In this document: positions 61,001 to 64,000 of the stretch, piece after piece
How positions within the stretch are numbered: the stretch's first letter is position 1
Layout of the letters: every line of letters starts with the position of its first letter
Assembly: GCA_964036045.1 (NCBI GenBank)
Contig: OZ038381.1
Span: 151,174,352-151,238,351, forward strand
Direction of reading: 5' to 3'
DNA: 64,000 nt
Source: Eutreptiella sp. 'Long Island Sound 2002'
Lineage: Eukaryota > Euglenozoa > Euglenophyceae > Eutreptiales > Eutreptiaceae
The notes under the pieces: generated by a model
What the model saw: the letters and a program-made list of their open reading frames with translations, nothing else
Databases searched by the model: none
Told to the model about the DNA's origin: nothing
Position numbers and translations under genes: made by a program

Positions 61001-61133
61001 CCCTGGAGCGCCGTCCGCGGCCCTGCCCCTGATGCTGTGGTGGGCGGCTTTGGAGGGCGACTCACGGATACTCTGGTTGTGGCATCACGGAGGAAATGGT
61101 GACGGCGTGGTGGGGGCCGGGGGTGCAGATTGA
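58008..61133 (+). pseudogene. LINE copy 3 ORF2: RNase H and C-terminal part (nonsense codons, frameshift)
   Basis: Resumes at GGYREEGWDPVHPG. A one-base loss near 58282 (CCAGAGG against CCAGCAGG in copy 2) shifts the frame. After it, one frame runs to 61133 with TAG at 59193 and 60570, both TGG in other copies. RNase H acidic residues are kept, as is the CILCGGPEED...HMRLLC motif. A 42-bp stretch coding LWLYDRQLRRAIPA in copies 1 and 2 is missing at about 60246. This copy keeps the intact second Cys/His cluster CHGCGETVSVWVHQC...LCGTC (about 60800-60870) and the natural ORF2 end. Confidence 0.85.
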
Positions 61134-61898
61134 TGGGGTTAGGAATTATGGGTGCACCAGCTACCGTCCCTACGCTGGACGCAGCGGAGGGGGTAGCACC
61201 TGAGAAGCAGTGCCTTCACGGCCTGATTGTGCGGTATTGGCAGGCGGCGTATGACGGCCAACGCGATGTGACAGGTCGTGCCGGCCTGATGGTGAACCGT
61301 ACTGCTCCCGTGCATGAGGGTCGGACAGGGATGCTTCACCCGCCTGCACTGGGTCGCCGCATACAACAGTGAGGTGTCATGGGTCGTCCCGACCAGGGTA
61401 ATAAGGCCCAAACCCCTGTAGGGTATTCCCATGGCACCGGGGTCTCTACTGGCGGCCCGGCTACGGCAGTACTGGGAGTGGTTGCTCGGGATACACCGGG
61501 GGTGCACGGAGTTGTCTGGGGGTTACGGCGATGCGGCGCCCCCTGGGAGTGTTACACGGGGTTGCGGGGACAGCCTGCAGTCCCGGGAGCGGCGACGAAG
61601 CAATGATGTGTGCGTAGAAGGATATGACAGTGGGGTCGTCAGGTGGACTGTATACCGGGCGTCATGGAGACGGCGTGGCAGCCTGGGAGGAGCACTCACG
61701 GGGGGCACATGGAGTTCCAGGTGACGGTGTACAGGCGTCTTGGGGGTATACGCGGCGGTACTGGGGCACGTACGGTGGGGGTACGCAGCGGTACTGGGGA
61801 ACCGTACAGTGGGGGAGCAGCGGAGAAGCATGGCGGTACTGGGGTGTCCCCTTGACCCCTCTAACAACTCAGGGGGAGCGCGGGGGCATCCCCTGGCC
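61134..61898 (+). other. LINE copy 3 3' untranslated region (truncated)
   Basis: Follows copy 1 from 43617; about 1.3 kb of the distal part is missing. It is joined to TCGCCC(TA)n. Confidence 0.8.
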
Positions 61899-61902
61899 CT
61901 CG

Positions 61903-61905
61903 CCC

Positions 61906-61959
<54 letters not shown>

Positions 61960-61968
61960 TATTTATAT

Positions 61969-62061
<93 letters not shown>
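61903..62061. repeat. (TA)n tract between LINE copy 3 and a family B element
   Basis: About 155 bp of TA with ACATA, TTTATA and AATATA interruptions; ends ATATCCTCTAATCTACACCC, the family B left end. Confidence 0.95.
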
Positions 62062-62063
<2 letters not shown>

Positions 62064-63414
62064 TCTAATCTACACCCCTGTCCCATACTCTACGTGGCTC
62101 CACTCTAAGGTACGTGTGAAGGGTACAACTTGGTGCATACACGTAGGGGAAGGGACTAAACTCGATCAAAACACGCTCAAAATGGGCTCAAAACACTTGT
62201 TTGTGCACCCCCAATGGTCCAAGATCACTTTTGCAAAAACGCGTTTTTGACCCTTTTTTCACCCATTTTTGCTCCCAAAACGGCCCCTTTTCGAAGAATT
62301 TTGGGGTTTCCATGGGCCAAAACCCGTCCAAATGGGCTCAAAATGGGCTAAAAACACTTGTCCCAGCATCCCACATGGTCCGGGATCACTTTTGGAAAAA
62401 TGCGGTTTTGAGCCATTTTTGACCTACTTTTGGTCCCAAAGCGGCCCTTTTTCAAGGCATTTTGGGATTTTCCATGGGCCAAAACACGTCACCACGCGCT
62501 CAAAATGGGCTCAAAACACTTGTTTGAGCATCCCAAACGGTCCAAGATCACTCTTGGAAAAACGCGTTTCTGACCCATTTTTGACCCACTTTTGGTCCCA
62601 AGATGGCCCATTTTCAAGGCATTTTGGGATTTTCCATGGCCCAAAACGCGTCACCACGGGCTCAAAACGGGTTGAAAACACTTGTTTGAGCATCCCAAGT
62701 GGTCTAGGAACAACTTTGGAAAAAGTGATTTTTTTCGCCCCGGGGACCCTGGTGGACCCACCGTTGGCCCCCGCTGTGCGCGGGCCGGGCTGCCCACCGG
62801 CTACACCAAGTGACCAGTGGTTCGGGGGTCTAGGCGTCTCGTTGGGCAATTCCGAGCGTTGGAAACCACAAAAAGTGGGGGGTTGCGGGTGGACTAGGTG
62901 CCCTCGGAATCAGATTCTGAGCCACGCAGCCCAAGATACGGCCCGTGCTTGGTTTCGGGGTGTTGGTGCACCTTGCGCAGATGTTGGGGCTTCTTGGCGC
63001 CTTTTTGGGCCGTTTCTCGGACATATCGTTGAGTTGAAGGGCACTAGAGGGCTCTTTGACACGGTGAAGTCAAGCCGCACGTGGCATGTAGCCACCGCTT
63101 CCCTTCGTTGGGGTGTTTTGCCCGGGTTTGGGGGCTATTTTGGGCGAAAAATGGCTGTTTTTGCCCCAAAACTGCGCAGATTTGGGAGGGCACCTCCCGA
63201 CTTGGCAGCCCCGCCCCGGGCCGCCACCGGTGAGTTTTTGGCTCAAAACTTGGATTTGGCGAGGGCACCACCTAGCCTCTAGGGTGGCTAGAGTAGAGTA
63301 GAGCCCGGATCGATGAGGCCGAGCAATGGCCAAAACGGAAAGGAGAAGTGCTTGCTTGCTTGCTTGCTTGTTGTTGCTTGTTAGCTAGATTTAAGGGGAG
63401 AGGGGTGTAGTAAT

Positions 63415-63420
<6 letters not shown>
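62062..63420 (+). mobile_element. Repeat family B element with terminal inverted repeats
   Basis: Starts CCTCTAATCTACACCCCTGT CCCA and ends AAGGGGAGAGGGGTGTAGTA. The end's reverse complement, CTACACCCCTCTCCC, matches the start of the next copy exactly, so the element has 15-bp terminal inverted repeats. It has four roughly 162-bp subrepeats (near 62206, 62368, 62529 and 62690). The rest (GTGGGGGGTTGCGGGTGGAC ... GGGCCGTTTCTCGGACATAT ... (GCTT)n at 63350-63370) is related to family A. A 337-codon open frame (62269-63282) stays open largely because the subrepeat length is about 54 codons. No transposase is encoded. Confidence 0.78.

Positions 63421-63467
<47 letters not shown>
63421..63467. repeat. 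(TA)n tract between two family B elements
   Basis: ACATACATACATATAT then about 40 bp of TA; the flanking family B ends face it from both sides. Confidence 0.93.
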
Positions 63468-63468
<1 letters not shown>

Positions 63469-64000
63469 TCCAATCTACACCCCTCTCCCAACTGTAGGTG
63501 GCTCCACCACACGGCTCTAAGGTACGTGCGAAGGGCACAACGTGGTGACTACATGTGGTGGAAGGGGCTAAACTTGGTCACAACGGGCTCAAACTGGGCT
63601 CAAAACACTTGTTTGACCATCCCCAATGGTCTAGGATCACTTTTCGAAAAACACGTTTTTGACCCATTTTTGACCTATTGTTGGTCTTGAAAAGGCCCAT
63701 TTTCAAGGCATTTTGGGATTTTTCATGGCCCAAAACGCGCCACCACGGGTTCAAAACAGCCCAAAAACACTTGTTTGAGTATCCCAGGTGGTCTAGGAAC
63801 AATTTTGGAAAAATGATTTTTTTCGCCCTGGGGACCCTGGTGGACCCACCGTTGGCCCCCACTATGCGTGGGCTGGCCGGCCCTCCGGCTGCACCAAGTG
63901 ACCACTGGTACAGGGGTCTACGTGTCTCGGTGGGCGATTCGGAGGCTTGGAAACCATAATAAGTGGGGGGTTGCGGGTGGACTAGGTGCCCTCGGAATTC
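63468..64000 (+). mobile_element. Repeat family B element, cut by the window edge
   Basis: Starts CCTCCAATCTACACCCCTCT CCCAACTGTAGGTGGC and matches the previous copy up to GTGGGGGGTTGCGGGTGGAC, with fewer subrepeats. It continues beyond the window. Confidence 0.82.

Larger units (their letters stand above)
55526..61898 (+). mobile_element. LINE copy 3 (5'- and 3'-truncated, split by an insertion)
   Basis: Begins ACGCTGGCAATACGTGGGTG inside the RT-connection region directly after the TA end of copy 2's tail. It runs to 56003, is broken by a 2.0-kb insertion (56004-58007), resumes at 58008 and ends near 61898 at CCCCTGGCCC, where copies 1 and 2 continue for about another 1.3 kb. It therefore lacks ORF1, endonuclease, most of RT and the distal 3' end. 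Confidence 0.9.

Noticed and set aside
62269-63282. 337-codon frame in the family B element as a possible transposase
   Set aside because: Its first half is a roughly 54-residue repeat (FLTHFWSQDGPFSRHFGIFH and variants) forced by the DNA subrepeat; there is no DDE-type or other catalytic pattern, and the other copies do not keep the frame.

Overview
This window is eukaryotic nuclear DNA, about four-fifths of it repeats and mobile elements. The signs are exons separated by GT...AG introns, non-LTR and tyrosine-recombinase retrotransposons, a hAT-like DNA element with an 8-bp target duplication, CCCTAA (telomere-type) hexamers and very long (TA)n tracts. There is no operon, Shine-Dalgarno site, CRISPR array or prokaryotic gene. 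The mix of GC-rich LINEs and a split-direct-repeat tyrosine-recombinase element would fit an alga or another protist with a repeat-rich genome, but the species cannot be fixed from the sequence.

Left part, about 1-40 kb: on the + strand a chain of short exons (5755-5840, 6785-6866, 7862-8131, 9252-9461, 25064-25188 and possibly 39641-39739) spells, in order, pieces resembling gamma-secretase-activating protein (GSAP/pigeon family). Intron phases agree wherever two exons can be joined. If this is right, most of the left half is the inside of one gene. Its introns hold two hAT-like non-autonomous elements (5.9 and 27.5 kb), a nine-unit tandem array of about 1.13-kb repeats (14.0-23.6 kb), two dispersed relatives of that unit (26.0 and 28.7 kb), smaller tandem repeats and G-run/C-run hairpin elements. 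A 5-kb tyrosine-recombinase retrotransposon (33.8-38.8 kb) has the A1...B1-A2-B2 split direct repeat layout. Its Gag-like, recombinase, reverse transcriptase and RNase H regions are recognisable but broken.

Right part, about 40.5-64 kb: three head-to-tail copies of one GC-rich LINE (APE endonuclease, RT, RNase H and Cys/His motifs). Copy 1 is 5'-truncated. Copy 2 is nearly complete but carries a 1.2-kb internal inversion and a 1.07-kb deletion. Copy 3 is 5'- and 3'-truncated and split by a 2-kb insertion that carries a 1.1-kb CT-rich minisatellite. The copies abut (TA)n tracts, and a second repeat family related to the 1.13-kb unit, here with short terminal inverted repeats (CTACACCCC...), also sits between (TA)n tracts at 40.5, 62.1 and 63.5 kb.

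No element looks fully active. Every LINE coding region has nonsense codons or frameshifts, and the nonsense codons that can be polarised between copies are all C-to-T or G-to-A transitions.
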